Assembly: GCA_018715595.1 (NCBI GenBank)
Contig: DVLI01000008.1
Span: forward strand, 21,354 to 85,353
Origin: Candidatus Caccoplasma merdavium
Lineage (GTDB): Bacteria; Bacteroidota; Bacteroidia; Bacteroidales; UBA11471
Direction: 5' to 3'
DNA: 64,000 nucleotides
Part shown: positions 51,998-62,083 of the stretch, one piece after another
Position numbering within the stretch: position 1 is the stretch's first letter
Layout: every line of letters begins with the position of its first letter
Notes under the pieces: generated by a model
What the model saw: the letters and a program-made list of their open reading frames with translations, nothing else
What the model was told of the DNA's origin: nothing
Databases searched by the model: none
Translations under genes and position numbers: made by a program

Positions 51998-53227
51998 TTA
52001 GCGGCGACGGCGACCGATGAGGTCTTTGATTCCGTCCATGTCAAATGAGAGGGTAAAACGCATCGTTTGGTCGAGCGGGCTGCTTTGGGCCGTGGCCAGC
52101 ACATAAGCCGCATCGAGCGAAAAGACGTTCAGCGAAAAACCTGCGCCAAACGTGGCATACTGGCGATTGCCCTTGTACTTGTTTTCGTAGTAATATCCGG
52201 CCCGCACAAAGAAGCGGCGGTTGTAGGAGTATTCGAGACCGGTCGAGAAATAAATTTCCTGCAACTCTTCCTTGAATCCGCCGGGAGCGTCGGAAAACGA
52301 CTTGAAGATACCCGATATGGAACCGGTATTGTTGAAGTCTTCCTTGGCTTGGTTGTAAGCTTCGGTGTCATATTGTTCATACCCGTCACCATCGATGTAA
52401 GTATAGTCGCTTTGGCGGGGAGCTGCCGGCACGAGCAACTTGTTGGCGTCGAAGTTGATGGAGAGGGTATTGTAGTCGTAAATCGGGAAGAGGAACGAGA
52501 AGCCGAGACGCAAGTTGGTGGGCAGGAACGAACTGTTGGTACCGCCGTCGTAAGAAACTTTCGAACCGATGTTGGAGATATTGAATCCCCACGAGAACTG
52601 GCATTCACTGCGGCCGATGATGGGATAGACCGTCTGGTAACCCGAAATGTCGGCGGCAAAAGCGGCCGCTCCCGACATGTCTTCGGCCGACGACAAGCCC
52701 CCGAAACCCATATCGGAATAGACAAAACGGAAGACAACGCCCATCGAGAACGTCGACGACAACTTGCGGGAATAGCCCAAGTCGAGAGCCATTTCATAGG
52801 GATTGACCGTGTTTTGCAATGCGCCACTTACATCATAAGTGGGCACCGAACCCAGCGAGAAATAGCGCAACGAGGCGCTCAACGCCTGCAAATCGTTGCC
52901 GCCGAATTTCCAGTAGCCGGCCGCATAAGCCAAGTTGATGTCGTTTACCAACTTACGCAACCACGGCGTGTATGAAACCGAAAAGCCGGCGCTGCTGAAC
53001 GCGAAAGCATATTTCGACGGGTTCCAATACTGCGAGTTGACATCGGGGTCGGTGGCCACACCCAGATCGCCCATTGAACCGCCGCGCGCGTCGGGCGCGA
53101 TATTGAGGGTGGTCACGCCCGTGGTGATGGGGTTGAACATGTCTTTCCCGTCACCATCGGCATAGACAGGGAAAGCAAGGAGGGCCAGCAGACCCGAGAA
53201 AAGGAGATATTTTATCGAATGTTTCAT
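51998..53227 (-). CDS. porV: T9SS outer-membrane protein PorV
   Basis: PorV carries cargo from the translocon to the PorU attachment complex on the outer membrane. The 409-residue protein has a signal peptide (LLALLAFPVYA), then the conserved family start ITTGVTTLNIAPDARGGSMG and DPDVNSQYWNPSKYAFAFS. FadL-like barrel strands follow to the end, with a C-terminal strand region (LDQTMRFTLSFDMDGIKD). Members are about 390-400 residues, so the length fits. It sits 48 bases downstream of porU and 15 bases upstream of ispF on the same strand, conserved with P. gingivalis. Confidence 0.95.
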   Translation of the reverse strand: MKHSIKYLLFSGLLALLAFPVYADGDGKDMFNPITTGVTTLNIAPDARGGSMGDLGVATDPDVNSQYWNPSKYAFAFSSAGFSVSYTPWLRKLVNDINLAYAAGYWKFGGNDLQALSASLRYFSLGSVPTYDVSGALQNTVNPYEMALDLGYSRKLSSTFSMGVVFRFVYSDMGFGGLSSAEDMSGAAAFAADISGYQTVYPIIGRSECQFSWGFNISNIGSKVSYDGGTNSSFLPTNLRLGFSFLFPIYDYNTLSINFDANKLLVPAAPRQSDYTYIDGDGYEQYDTEAYNQAKEDFNNTGSISGIFKSFSDAPGGFKEELQEIYFSTGLEYSYNRRFFVRAGYYYENKYKGNRQYATFGAGFSLNVFSLDAAYVLATAQSSPLDQTMRFTLSFDMDGIKDLIGRRRR

Positions 53228-53275
53228 ATTCCGTTGAGATATATCAATATGGTAATAACTTTCCTTTTACGATGT

Positions 53276-56200
53276 TTATTGTGGCGTAACGATGATTTTT
53301 TGTGTTTTTGTGGCTTCGCTACTTCCGTTAACAGAGATGATGGCCCGGTAGAGATAGATGCCGTCACGCACGCGGCGGCCGGCCTTGTCGGTCAGGTTCC
53401 ACTCGATGGGCGACGACACCCACATCGTCGACATGGCCGTCTGCTCGGTGCTCCATACCTCACGACCCGACCAGTCGAATATCGACAGTTTTATGGTCAT
53501 CAGCATGTCGGGTCGGTCGTGCCGCAAATAGAAACGGGCCACATCGCTCACGGGACTCTTTTCGGGATAGAGGCTGTAAATCTGAGGCTTCAACCCTTTT
53601 TGCACGGCAAATTGCAGGGTCCGCGACGAAGAGTTGCCCTCGGTGTCCCACACGGTAAAACGGAGCGAATGTTTCCCATCGGTAAGCGTGGGCAACTCAT
53701 AGTAAACGTCACCCAGCCCGAAAGCTCCGGCCTCGGGTTGAAAATAGGAGTTGATGACATATTCCTGAGCGGGGTCGTCGTCGACACACAGCGTCATATC
53801 ATGGCCGAGCCCGATGCCCGAGATGTTGATGCCCGAAGGGTCCTCGACGCGAGCCACAAAGAGAGGCGTTTCGTTCACTTTGTCCCCCTCCTCGAAGTCC
53901 GACGTATTAAGATACATGGAATGTATCGTCGGGCCCTCATCGTCGGCCTCGGTATCGTTGTCCATGCCGCCGACCAGGAAATGGCTGTTCATGCCCTGGG
54001 CCTGCCGACCCCGACTGTCGCAGGCATAGAGGTTGAACAATCCCGGTTCGTTGGAATAATTCAACTCTTTCGGCATTTTGAAGGTAAATTCAAATTCTCC
54101 CCCACGCACCGAATCACGTCCCGTATACAGCATGTTGTCGCGCGTAAAGAAGGTATAGGGTGTCACCTCCCCGTTGTCGTTCCCGTTCCCGCCGGTGACC
54201 ACCTCCCGCTCGGAGTCATAGAGACGGGGATAAACCAGTCCGTCGAAATCGGGGAGCTTCTGGTCGTCGGCCGACCGCACTTCGCCCTTGACCGTCACCC
54301 ACGAGCGGGCGCGGAGCAACAGGCTGTCGGCCTCGACCTCGGAGAGCAGCGTGTCGTTGATGGCCGTGACCTCCATCTTGTAAGAGGGGGCGTTAAGCCG
54401 CAAGGCCGGGTCACCAAGCAAAATGTAGTTGAGTTTGTTCATCAGCACATCGTTGGCATTGCTGGCCACACTGTTCTTGCCCCTACGCACGACATCGCCC
54501 AGCCGCACGATCCGGCCGTCGTCATCACGGTCGAAAAGGTGCTCGACAATCGCCTTGTTGATGTAGCCGTTGGCATGGATATATACCACGCGGGTGGTCG
54601 AGATAAGGGCGATACCGCCGCCCTGGGTGTTGAGGAACAGTTCCTCGCCGCCCGAATTGGGCCGGTCATCGAAGCGGCTGAAATCGCAGGTGGCCGTAAT
54701 CCACAGGGGCAGGCGCGAAACATACATGTTCGATATGTCGCTCCATTCGAGGATTTTCTCGGCCGTCCACCCCTTGGTACTGCCGTGCCCCACATAATTG
54801 ATAACGAGCAACCCGTCGCGCTTCAAGAGATTGAGCATCTGTTCCTTGGCATCGGGATAGGTGGCTCCCGTGGCCGCACTCACCCGATTGTAGGCATCGA
54901 TGTAAAGTTTGTGGACTAAAAATTCGGGATTTTTCGTTTCGAGGATTTCGACCAAATCTTCACTTTGCGACATGTGCGTGCCCGAGTTGCCGTCATCGGC
55001 GACCAGGCAGATGTCGTTTTTCCAATATCCGTAATCGGTGTTGGTGGCATAGGCGATGAGCTTGTCGACCATGGCCGAGGCTTCGGCCTTGGTGCGCACG
55101 GGAAAACGGCCGATGCCGAGGTCGAGCGTCGCCCGGGAAAGGTCGGCGCCCTCGTCGTCGTGAAGGAAACCGAAGTAATCGTCTGTGACATAATTATTTC
55201 TCTCGTCGATGCTCTCGTCGGACTGGAAGGTAAGCAGGTAGCCCGAACGGTCATAAGATGCCCACTCTTGCGTCACCCGGCGATTGTCATAGCTGCCGTC
55301 GCCCAAGAGCAACAGATACCGCGGACGTTGCGACTCGTCGCCGGCCGCCCGGTCATAGAACATCTTCATGAAGCGGCGTATGGCCGTGGCATCGGGCGTC
55401 CCCGACGAAAACTCGTTATAGATGTGTGCAGGTTGCACCACTTGATAGGTGAGGGAGTCCTGCGCGAGATGGAACTCGCCCAAGCGAACGGCCTCGTCGC
55501 GGAAAAGCGGCGGCGCCACAATCACGAAATCGGTTGCCGCCAAAGCGTGCAGGTTCTGATTGGAAACCGTCCCGACCCAAGAGGGCGAAGGGAACGTCGC
55601 GACAGGGTCGAAAACCACATATTCGCGCAAGCCCGTCTGCCGGGGGACAAACGAAATCACGCCACCGGCATGTTCGGCCGCAATTTCCTGCGGGGCATAA
55701 CCGGTCGTCACGTCCCATACGCACGGTGAGGACACCCCCCCGTCGCCAATTTCATAGCGCAACCGGGAGGTCGCCGACGAACGGTGACGGAAAGCCACAT
55801 ATCCGTCGTAGAGGCGCAACTCGCGCTCCATATTGAGGAGGATATAATCGAGATAGGCGGCCGAAGCGCCGTTACCGTCGAAAAGAATGCGCACGACATC
55901 GGGGTCAGCATCATTCCGCACAAAAGAGGTTTCTATCTTGGCCTCGACACCGCATTTGTAGTTCTGTCCGTCGGAGTCGAGAATCGGCGATATGGAGGCA
56001 TCTTTTATCTCGCCCCCGTTGATTTGCACCGAGACCGTCGAAGCCGAAGAGGTCGATTTCGCCAAAAAGACGACTTCGGCCGTCACCGGCGTAGAGGTGA
56101 TGCCCGGCAGGTCGAACGAGAACTCACGCCACGACTGGTAGAGGAAATCTTCGCCATAAAAGTTCCGACCCATTCGCCCGGGGCTGGACAATTCCTGCTC

Positions 56201-56695
56201 GTGCAACACCCGGTCATGGAACGTGGAGACCGTGAGCTGGGCCTCGGAGGCAGCGGCCGAGGCCACGACCTCGGGCGAGGCGGGCGCCTCAGCAAGTTGC
56301 GTGAGGAAATAATACCCATACATCGAATAGGGATTGCGTGTCCGCACAAAACGGTTGTTGCTCACATTCCAGGAAAGCACCCCTTGGGCATAGAAAAGCA
56401 ACTTGGAGCCGGTGTGCAAGACGGGTACCTGAGGCAAATCGTCGACATAAGGTTGGGAGAAATCTTCGGACAGCATGGCTCCGCCATACCCGAAAACGGC
56501 GACCCGGGAGGGATCGGAGAAGCCATACTCCCGCAACTGGTCATAAGCAAGTTGATAGATGCCCGTATCATCGACCCGTATCTTCACCCACTGCCCCGCG
56601 GCCAACCGCGACGAAGCGGCATAACGCTCCGACGCCTGCGCCGAAACGCCTTGCCATAAAATGAGGAAGGTAGCAAAGAGGATATATTTTCTCAT
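53276..56695 (-). CDS. porU: Type IX secretion sortase PorU
   Basis: PorU removes the sorting domain of T9SS cargo and attaches it to anionic lipopolysaccharide. The 1139-residue protein has a signal peptide (ILFATFLILWQGVSAQAS), a beta-rich N-terminus, and a gingipain-like C25 domain. His637 lies in NYVGHGSTKGW and Cys670 in ITATCDFSRFDD. Their spacing of 33 residues equals, as I recall it, the P. gingivalis catalytic pair (His657, Cys690). RPRYLLLLGDGSYDNRRVTQ is another C25 mark. The C-terminus (DGIYLYRAIISVNG, TKTQKIIVTPQ) has the sorting-domain form found on PorU itself. It lies 36 bases after the FAH-family gene and precedes porV. Confidence 0.96.
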   Translation of the reverse strand: MRKYILFATFLILWQGVSAQASERYAASSRLAAGQWVKIRVDDTGIYQLAYDQLREYGFSDPSRVAVFGYGGAMLSEDFSQPYVDDLPQVPVLHTGSKLLFYAQGVLSWNVSNNRFVRTRNPYSMYGYYFLTQLAEAPASPEVVASAAASEAQLTVSTFHDRVLHEQELSSPGRMGRNFYGEDFLYQSWREFSFDLPGITSTPVTAEVVFLAKSTSSASTVSVQINGGEIKDASISPILDSDGQNYKCGVEAKIETSFVRNDADPDVVRILFDGNGASAAYLDYILLNMERELRLYDGYVAFRHRSSATSRLRYEIGDGGVSSPCVWDVTTGYAPQEIAAEHAGGVISFVPRQTGLREYVVFDPVATFPSPSWVGTVSNQNLHALAATDFVIVAPPLFRDEAVRLGEFHLAQDSLTYQVVQPAHIYNEFSSGTPDATAIRRFMKMFYDRAAGDESQRPRYLLLLGDGSYDNRRVTQEWASYDRSGYLLTFQSDESIDERNNYVTDDYFGFLHDDEGADLSRATLDLGIGRFPVRTKAEASAMVDKLIAYATNTDYGYWKNDICLVADDGNSGTHMSQSEDLVEILETKNPEFLVHKLYIDAYNRVSAATGATYPDAKEQMLNLLKRDGLLVINYVGHGSTKGWTAEKILEWSDISNMYVSRLPLWITATCDFSRFDDRPNSGGEELFLNTQGGGIALISTTRVVYIHANGYINKAIVEHLFDRDDDGRIVRLGDVVRRGKNSVASNANDVLMNKLNYILLGDPALRLNAPSYKMEVTAINDTLLSEVEADSLLLRARSWVTVKGEVRSADDQKLPDFDGLVYPRLYDSEREVVTGGNGNDNGEVTPYTFFTRDNMLYTGRDSVRGGEFEFTFKMPKELNYSNEPGLFNLYACDSRGRQAQGMNSHFLVGGMDNDTEADDEGPTIHSMYLNTSDFEEGDKVNETPLFVARVEDPSGINISGIGLGHDMTLCVDDDPAQEYVINSYFQPEAGAFGLGDVYYELPTLTDGKHSLRFTVWDTEGNSSSRTLQFAVQKGLKPQIYSLYPEKSPVSDVARFYLRHDRPDMLMTIKLSIFDWSGREVWSTEQTAMSTMWVSSPIEWNLTDKAGRRVRDGIYLYRAIISVNGSSEATKTQKIIVTPQ

Positions 56696-56731
56696 ACGTT
56701 CATCTCTCGGTCATTACCGGATCAGGCACAA

Positions 56732-57349
56732 TCACCGAACGTGGAAATCGAGCAGTTGACGTTCACCCAGGAAGCCTTGCAGATGGTCTCCGATAGCCAC
56801 CGGGCCCACCCCTTCGGGGGTTCCCGTAAAAAGCAAATCGCCCATGCGCAAGGTATAGAATCGGCTGATATAGGCAATCATCTCGTCAATGGGGAATATC
56901 ATATCGGCCGTGTGTCCCCGCTGTACCTCCTTCCCCCCGACACGCAGGGAGAAGTGTTGGTCTTGCACTCCCCCGGCCAACTCTTCCACCGGGACAAAAT
57001 CTCCTACGACAGCCGAACCGTCAAAACCCTTGGAAATTTCCCACGGGGAACCTTCGGCACGCAGACGGGCCTGCAAGTCGCGGGCCGTAAAGTCGATGCC
57101 CACAGTCACCGCATCGTAATAACGGTGTGCAAAACGGGGCGCCACGTTCTTACCCAGTCGTGAAATACGCACAACCAGCTCGGTCTCATACTCGACCCGT
57201 TCCGAAAACGGCGGCAGGAAGAAAGGTTTCCCGTCTTTGAGCAACGCCGTGTCGGGTTTCATGAAGAGAACCGGCTCCTGAGGTAATAACGCACGATTCA
57301 TCTCTTTATTGTGGCGGAGGTAATTCCACCCCACTGCAAAAATTTTCAT
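56732..57349 (-). CDS. Fumarylacetoacetate hydrolase-family protein
   Basis: The 205-residue protein has a single FAH domain: KIFAVGWNYLRHNKEM at the start, the ligand-binding EYETELVVRISRLGKN (acidic residues that bind metal), and VTVGIDFTARDLQ. A later part has HTADMIFPIDEMIAYISRFY and LFTGTPEGVGPV. This small form covers acylpyruvases, oxaloacetate decarboxylases and similar enzymes. The actual substrate is unknown. It lies downstream of rex by about 57 bases and upstream of porU by 36, all leftward. Confidence 0.92.
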   Translation of the reverse strand: MKIFAVGWNYLRHNKEMNRALLPQEPVLFMKPDTALLKDGKPFFLPPFSERVEYETELVVRISRLGKNVAPRFAHRYYDAVTVGIDFTARDLQARLRAEGSPWEISKGFDGSAVVGDFVPVEELAGGVQDQHFSLRVGGKEVQRGHTADMIFPIDEMIAYISRFYTLRMGDLLFTGTPEGVGPVAIGDHLQGFLGERQLLDFHVR

Positions 57350-57406
57350 ATCATGGATTTTTGAGAGGCTCGGGTGCCTGCGGGATTTTGAAAAGGAAAC
57401 TACGGG

Positions 57407-58060
57407 TTATTTCCCGAGCGTATGGTTCAGCCGGTTGAACATCACGGCCAAGTGAGCATATATCGAGGTGTTCTGCACGACAATATCATCGGGGGTCTTG
57501 ATGCGGTAAGGGGTGAAATTCCAAATGGCCCGCACCCCGCCGGCTATCATGTCGTTGCAGGCCTCCTGCGCCCTATCGACCGGCACGGTGAGAATGCCGA
57601 TGCAAGCGCCGAGCTGAGGTTGCAGCCGGGGAAAGTCGGCCACATCATACACCGGAATCCCGTTGATATGGGTGCCGACAAGCTGCTTGTCGACATCGAA
57701 ACCGGCAATGACGTTCATGCCATACTGCGCCAGTCCCGTATCCTGCAACAAGGCCGCGCCCAAACTCCCGACACCGAAGATGACCGCCTTGTGTTTCTCG
57801 CCGAAACCCAGGAACTGTTCAAGGGCGTCGACCAGCGACGCCACTTCATATCCCACGCGGGTCTTTCCCGAGATGTTGATAAACGACAAATCCTTCGCAA
57901 TCCGGGAGGCATCGACATTGAGCTCTTTCGATATTTGTGTCGACGAGACATACTCCACCCCTTTATCGCGCAGCAGTTTGACATAGGCCAAATACCAAGG
58001 CAGACGCCGCAATGAAGGTTCGGGCAAGCTCATTGATGTCCTCGAATTTCCGATTGCCAT
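57407..58060 (-). CDS. rex: Redox-sensing transcriptional repressor Rex
   Basis: Rex binds NADH and NAD and represses genes of fermentation and respiration according to the ratio. The 217-residue protein has an N-terminal winged helix (SSTQISKELNVDASRIAKDL) and a Rossmann domain with FGVGSLGAALLQ, GFDVDKQLVGTHINGIPVYD and IGILTVPVDRAQ. The C-terminal helix swap region (IYAHLAVMFNRLN) fits the dimer. The gene starts the leftward series rex-FAH-porU-porV-ispF. A TACTTTTG box sits 26 bases upstream (58086-58093); I saw no clear Rex-type palindrome near it. Confidence 0.95.
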   Translation of the reverse strand: MAIGNSRTSMSLPEPSLRRLPWYLAYVKLLRDKGVEYVSSTQISKELNVDASRIAKDLSFINISGKTRVGYEVASLVDALEQFLGFGEKHKAVIFGVGSLGAALLQDTGLAQYGMNVIAGFDVDKQLVGTHINGIPVYDVADFPRLQPQLGACIGILTVPVDRAQEACNDMIAGGVRAIWNFTPYRIKTPDDIVVQNTSIYAHLAVMFNRLNHTLGK

Positions 58061-58085
58061 TTCCTGTTATTGTTTTTTTGACCCA

Positions 58086-58093
58086 CAAAAGTA
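58086..58093 (-). promoter_or_regulatory. Candidate -7 element for rex
   Basis: The minus strand reads TACTTTTG. A TTTG at 58110-58107 lies 13 bases upstream of it, too close for a normal -33 element. Confidence 0.45.
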
Positions 58094-58184
58094 ATATTTT
58101 TTTTGGCAAACTGCATATTCCGCTTTAAATTTGAGGGGATTATTTCCCCCTTATCGGTATTTCCACAGCAAACAATCTCCCGCC

Positions 58185-58532
58185 ATGAGCAAGAACAACG
58201 ACTGGAAAGAACGTCTCAATATCGTCTACTCGACCAACCCCGACTTCTCTTACGAAACCGAGGAGGAGCCCCAACCGGCAACCCTTCCCGCCGAGAAACA
58301 AGCCTTGCGCATCGAACTCGACAAGCGCCATCGCAACGGCAAAACGGCCACCCTCATCACCGGATTTGTCGGCACGGACGACGACTTGAAAGAGCTGGCC
58401 AAGCTCCTGAAAACCAAATGCGGCGTAGGCGGTTCGGCCCGTGACGGTGAAATCCTCATACAGGGTGACCTGCGCCAAAAAGTAAAAGAGATTCTCACCC
58501 GGGAAGGCTACTCCCGCACCCGCATCATATAA
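58185..58532 (+). CDS. SUI1/YciH-family translation factor
   Basis: The 115-residue protein begins MSKNNDWKERLNIVYSTNPD and has the SUI1 fold: LRIELDKRHRNGKTATLITG, then TDDDLKELAKLLKTKCGVGG, ARDGEILIQGD and VKEILTREGYSRTRII. Such proteins act on start-codon choice in archaea and eukaryotes; the bacterial role is less clear. The ATG at 58185 is preferred over the frame opening at 58131, since the N-terminus fits homologues. It ends 6 bases before the AddA-like gene, so the two are probably co-transcribed. Confidence 0.93.
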   Translation: MSKNNDWKERLNIVYSTNPDFSYETEEEPQPATLPAEKQALRIELDKRHRNGKTATLITGFVGTDDDLKELAKLLKTKCGVGGSARDGEILIQGDLRQKVKEILTREGYSRTRII

Positions 58533-58538
58533 GACACC

Positions 58539-61500
58539 ATGCTCAACGTCTATCGTGCATCGGCCGGCTCGGGCAAGACCTACCAACTTACCCTCGAATA
58601 TATCAAGCTCCTGCTCGCCCCGCCCCAAAACGAGGAGGGACTGTTGCCCGGCGAACGCCAGCGGCTCTTCCGCCGCATCTTGGCCGTGACATTCACCAAC
58701 AAGGCCACCGACGAGATGAAGCAGCGCATCGTCAGGCAACTCGACATTCTGGCGCACGACCCCGAATCATCGGAATACATCGGCCAACTGCTCGGCCGTG
58801 ACGGCATCACCGCCGACATCGGAGCGTTGAAACGACAAGCCGCCGAACAACTCTACACGCTGCTGCACGATTTCTCGGGCTTCAACATCAGCACCATCGA
58901 CCGCTTCTTCCAGCAAATCACCCGCTCGTTCATGCACGAAATCGGCTACTCGGGCGGCTACAACATCGAGCTCGACAGCTCCATGGTCCTCAACGAGGCA
59001 ATCGACAACCTGTTCTTCGACCTCGAAAAACGAGAAAACCGGGAGTTGCTCAAATGGCTGGTCGATTATGCCCGGCAACAGGTCGAGGAAGACTCCTACA
59101 AGAACTTCCGGAAGAAAATCGACGAACTGGCCGAAGAAATTTTCAAAGAAGAATTCAAAAGCCAAAGCGAAATTCTCGAAAAAAAACTGCAAGACAAGCA
59201 ATTCCTCGCCCGCTTCATCGCATCGCTCGACGAGAAAAAACGCACATTCGAGAAGCAGGTGCACGAACGGGCCGAGGCCGCGCTCACCCTCCTCTCCCAA
59301 AACGGGCTCTCTCCCGAAGATTTCAAATACGGCAACCGCTCAGGCGCCACCCTCTTGCGCAAATGGGCCGGCGGGAACTACGCCTTGCAACCGAACGACC
59401 GTTTCCGGCAAATGGCCGAAAACAGCGCCGACAAGTGGTACACCAAAGGCAAAACCCCCGACGACATCGTCGAAACCATGTCGCGCATCGAACCGGTATT
59501 CCATAACGTGTGCCGGGAAATCGTCCGTCTCTACGGAGCGCCTTATGCCGACTATCTCTCGGCCCTCCACACCAAAAAATACCTCTACACGCTGGGCATC
59601 ATCAACGACATCGTCACCCACATACAAGATTACCAAAGCGAACACGGAACCCTCCTGCTCTCCGACACCAACGACCTACTGCGCAAGATTATCCGCCAAG
59701 ACGACACCCCGTTCGTCTACGAGAAGATAGGCACCTACATCGACCACTTCTTCATCGATGAGTTCCAGGACACCTCGGCCACACAATGGAAAAACTTCTA
59801 TCCGCTTATCAAAGAGAGCAACGACCGGGGACTCTCCAACCTGCTGGTAGGCGACGTGAAACAGAGCATCTACCGATGGCGGAATTCCGACTGGGAGCTG
59901 CTCAACGAGAAACTCCCCGACTATTTTCCCCAACGGGAACTGCACGACGAGACCCTCGACACCAACTGGCGGAGCGAAAAAGAGGTGGTTCGCTTCAACA
60001 ACACCTTCTTCGACCGTGCCGCCGCCCGTCTGCAACAGGTCCTCAACGAGAACCTGCCGCCAAACTTGCGCGACGATGAAAGCCTGTGTCAAAAAATAGA
60101 GCTGGCCTACCGCAACGCCGCCCAAAAGACAGGCCGTAAAAATGCGGCCGACGGCGGTTATGTCGAAATCGATTTCTTTGAAAACACCCGGGAAAACGAA
60201 GAAGAAAGCCGCGCCAAGGACAAAGCCCTGCGACGCACCGTCGAAGTGCTGCGCGACCTCCAAGACCGCGGCGTCGCCCTACGCGACATCGCCATACTGG
60301 TACGCACCAAGGACGAGGGCAACCGCATCGTGCAATACCTGCTCCACGAACAAGCCTCCGCAGAAAACGACAAGTACCGATACGACGTCATCTCCGACGA
60401 AGCCCTGTATATCAGCAACTCATCGACCGTACAACTCATCATCGCCTTGCTCGATTACCTGCGTGCGCCACAAGAAGCGCTCACCCGCTTCATGGCTCTC
60501 TATTCGATAGAAACAGCCTACCGCAAGACCGTGCCCGACAAAGCGATACCCGGAATATGCAACCGCTTGCAAAAAGACGATGCCGAAGAGCTGCTGTGCC
60601 GCATCGAAAAGTTCCGGGGGGAACCTCTCTATGAGATATGCGAAAAAATCATCGACCTCTTTCCCGTCGACACGACCGGCGATGAAAACGTCTTCATACA
60701 AGCCTTCCTCGACCTCGTGCTGCAATATACCGAGAAACGCTCTTCCGACCTCAATTCATTCCTCCTCTGGTGGCACGACAAAGGCGTCACCCGCTCGCTC
60801 TCGACCCCCCAAGAGCAAGATGCCGTGCGCATCATGACCATACACAAGTCAAAGGGTCTTGAATTTAAAATCGTCATCATTCCCTTCTGCAACTGGACCA
60901 TCGACCACCGCTCGACACATGCCCCCATCTTGTGGGCCGAAACGACGGCGCCATTCGACACACTGCCCATCGTCCCCATCGCCTACAACAGCGAACTGGC
61001 CGCGACACAGTATGCCCGCACCTATTTCACCGAACAAATACACACCTACATCGACAACCTCAACCTGGCATACGTCGCATTCACGCGCGCCCGCGAAGAA
61101 CTCCATATCTTCGTGCCCAAAATTTCGGGATTGAACATCGGCACCCTCCTGCAACAATGTATCGAAGAGGACACGCCTGTGCCCTCGGCTACCGACAGGC
61201 CCTATGCCAACCTGCACGACGGCTACGACCCCGAGGCAGGCCGGTACATGCTGGGCACCCCCGCCCCGCTCAAAGAGAAGAGCCGCCATGCCCCGTCACA
61301 GGCACCCGCCCCTTACCGTTCGACACCTCCGGGCAAACGCCTGCACTTGCGCCTCATGGGGCAAGGGTTCTTCGACCCCGAAGACCGACGCCACCACGGC
61401 TCGGTGTGCCATCGCGTGCTCAGCTCCATCGCGACGGCCGACGACATAACACCGGCCATGCAAAAGCACATACAGGCAGGCGAAATCTCCGAAACCGATG

Positions 61501-61808
61501 CCGCAGAAATAGAGTCCATGCTGCGGCAGCAACTGGCCGAGCCCGAAAAACAACGCTGGTTCAAAGCCGGTAACCGCATACTCAATGAGCGCGACATTCT
61601 CCACCCCCGGCAAGGCACCTACCGTCCCGACCGCGTCGTCATCGACGGCGAGGGGGCCACGGTCATCGACTACAAGTTCGGCGCCGAACGCACCGCCCAC
61701 AACAGGCAAGTGGCGGGTTATATGCACCTGCTCGAAGAGATGGGCTACAAAACCCGGGGGTACATCTGGTACGTTCCTTCGGGGAAAGTCGTTCCCGTCG
61801 AAGGATAG
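58539..61808 (+). CDS. AddA-like UvrD-family helicase with C-terminal nuclease
   Basis: The 1089-residue protein unwinds DNA ends and probably prepares them for recombination. UvrD/Rep helicase motifs are in order: Walker A SAGSGKTYQL at residues 8-17, VTFTNKATDEMKQRI, the DEFQDTS motif II near 406, GDVKQSIYRWR motif III, the MTIHKSKGLEF motif V near 770, and AFTRAREELHIF motif VI near 850. The C-terminus has a RecB-type nuclease of the PD-(D/E)xK group, with GATVIDYKFG near 1043 followed by a QVAGYMHLL stretch. AddB, the usual partner, is not next to it in this window. It is coupled to the SUI1 gene. Confidence 0.92.
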   Translation: MLNVYRASAGSGKTYQLTLEYIKLLLAPPQNEEGLLPGERQRLFRRILAVTFTNKATDEMKQRIVRQLDILAHDPESSEYIGQLLGRDGITADIGALKRQAAEQLYTLLHDFSGFNISTIDRFFQQITRSFMHEIGYSGGYNIELDSSMVLNEAIDNLFFDLEKRENRELLKWLVDYARQQVEEDSYKNFRKKIDELAEEIFKEEFKSQSEILEKKLQDKQFLARFIASLDEKKRTFEKQVHERAEAALTLLSQNGLSPEDFKYGNRSGATLLRKWAGGNYALQPNDRFRQMAENSADKWYTKGKTPDDIVETMSRIEPVFHNVCREIVRLYGAPYADYLSALHTKKYLYTLGIINDIVTHIQDYQSEHGTLLLSDTNDLLRKIIRQDDTPFVYEKIGTYIDHFFIDEFQDTSATQWKNFYPLIKESNDRGLSNLLVGDVKQSIYRWRNSDWELLNEKLPDYFPQRELHDETLDTNWRSEKEVVRFNNTFFDRAAARLQQVLNENLPPNLRDDESLCQKIELAYRNAAQKTGRKNAADGGYVEIDFFENTRENEEESRAKDKALRRTVEVLRDLQDRGVALRDIAILVRTKDEGNRIVQYLLHEQASAENDKYRYDVISDEALYISNSSTVQLIIALLDYLRAPQEALTRFMALYSIETAYRKTVPDKAIPGICNRLQKDDAEELLCRIEKFRGEPLYEICEKIIDLFPVDTTGDENVFIQAFLDLVLQYTEKRSSDLNSFLLWWHDKGVTRSLSTPQEQDAVRIMTIHKSKGLEFKIVIIPFCNWTIDHRSTHAPILWAETTAPFDTLPIVPIAYNSELAATQYARTYFTEQIHTYIDNLNLAYVAFTRAREELHIFVPKISGLNIGTLLQQCIEEDTPVPSATDRPYANLHDGYDPEAGRYMLGTPAPLKEKSRHAPSQAPAPYRSTPPGKRLHLRLMGQGFFDPEDRRHHGSVCHRVLSSIATADDITPAMQKHIQAGEISETDAAEIESMLRQQLAEPEKQRWFKAGNRILNERDILHPRQGTYRPDRVVIDGEGATVIDYKFGAERTAHNRQVAGYMHLLEEMGYKTRGYIWYVPSGKVVPVEG

Positions 61809-61960
61809 CACCCCTCCCCCAAACAAGAAAAAACAAAAGTCGCTGAAAAATGAACGGCGAAGCATCATTTGTGACAGGAATGCGCGTCGCATTCGAGCGG
61901 GAGAGGTTCAAAAGTCGCAAAACCGGACAGAAGCCGGCACTCTTCTCCGGCCACAAATAA

Positions 61961-61988
61961 AAAAAAGGCATCGATGAACGATGCCTTT
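61961..61988 (-). terminator. Terminator of tRNA-fMet
   Basis: Ten-base arms (61964-61973 and 61979-61988) with a five-base loop, just past the tRNA. On the minus strand a T run follows (61963 downward). Confidence 0.8.
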
Positions 61989-61995
61989 ATCTGAG

Positions 61996-62068
<73 letters not shown>

Positions 62069-62083
62069 ATGTTTTTCGTGGTG

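Noticed and set aside
53219..54919. 566-codon rightward open frame opposite porU
   Set aside because: Antisense shadow of the PorU C-terminal half.
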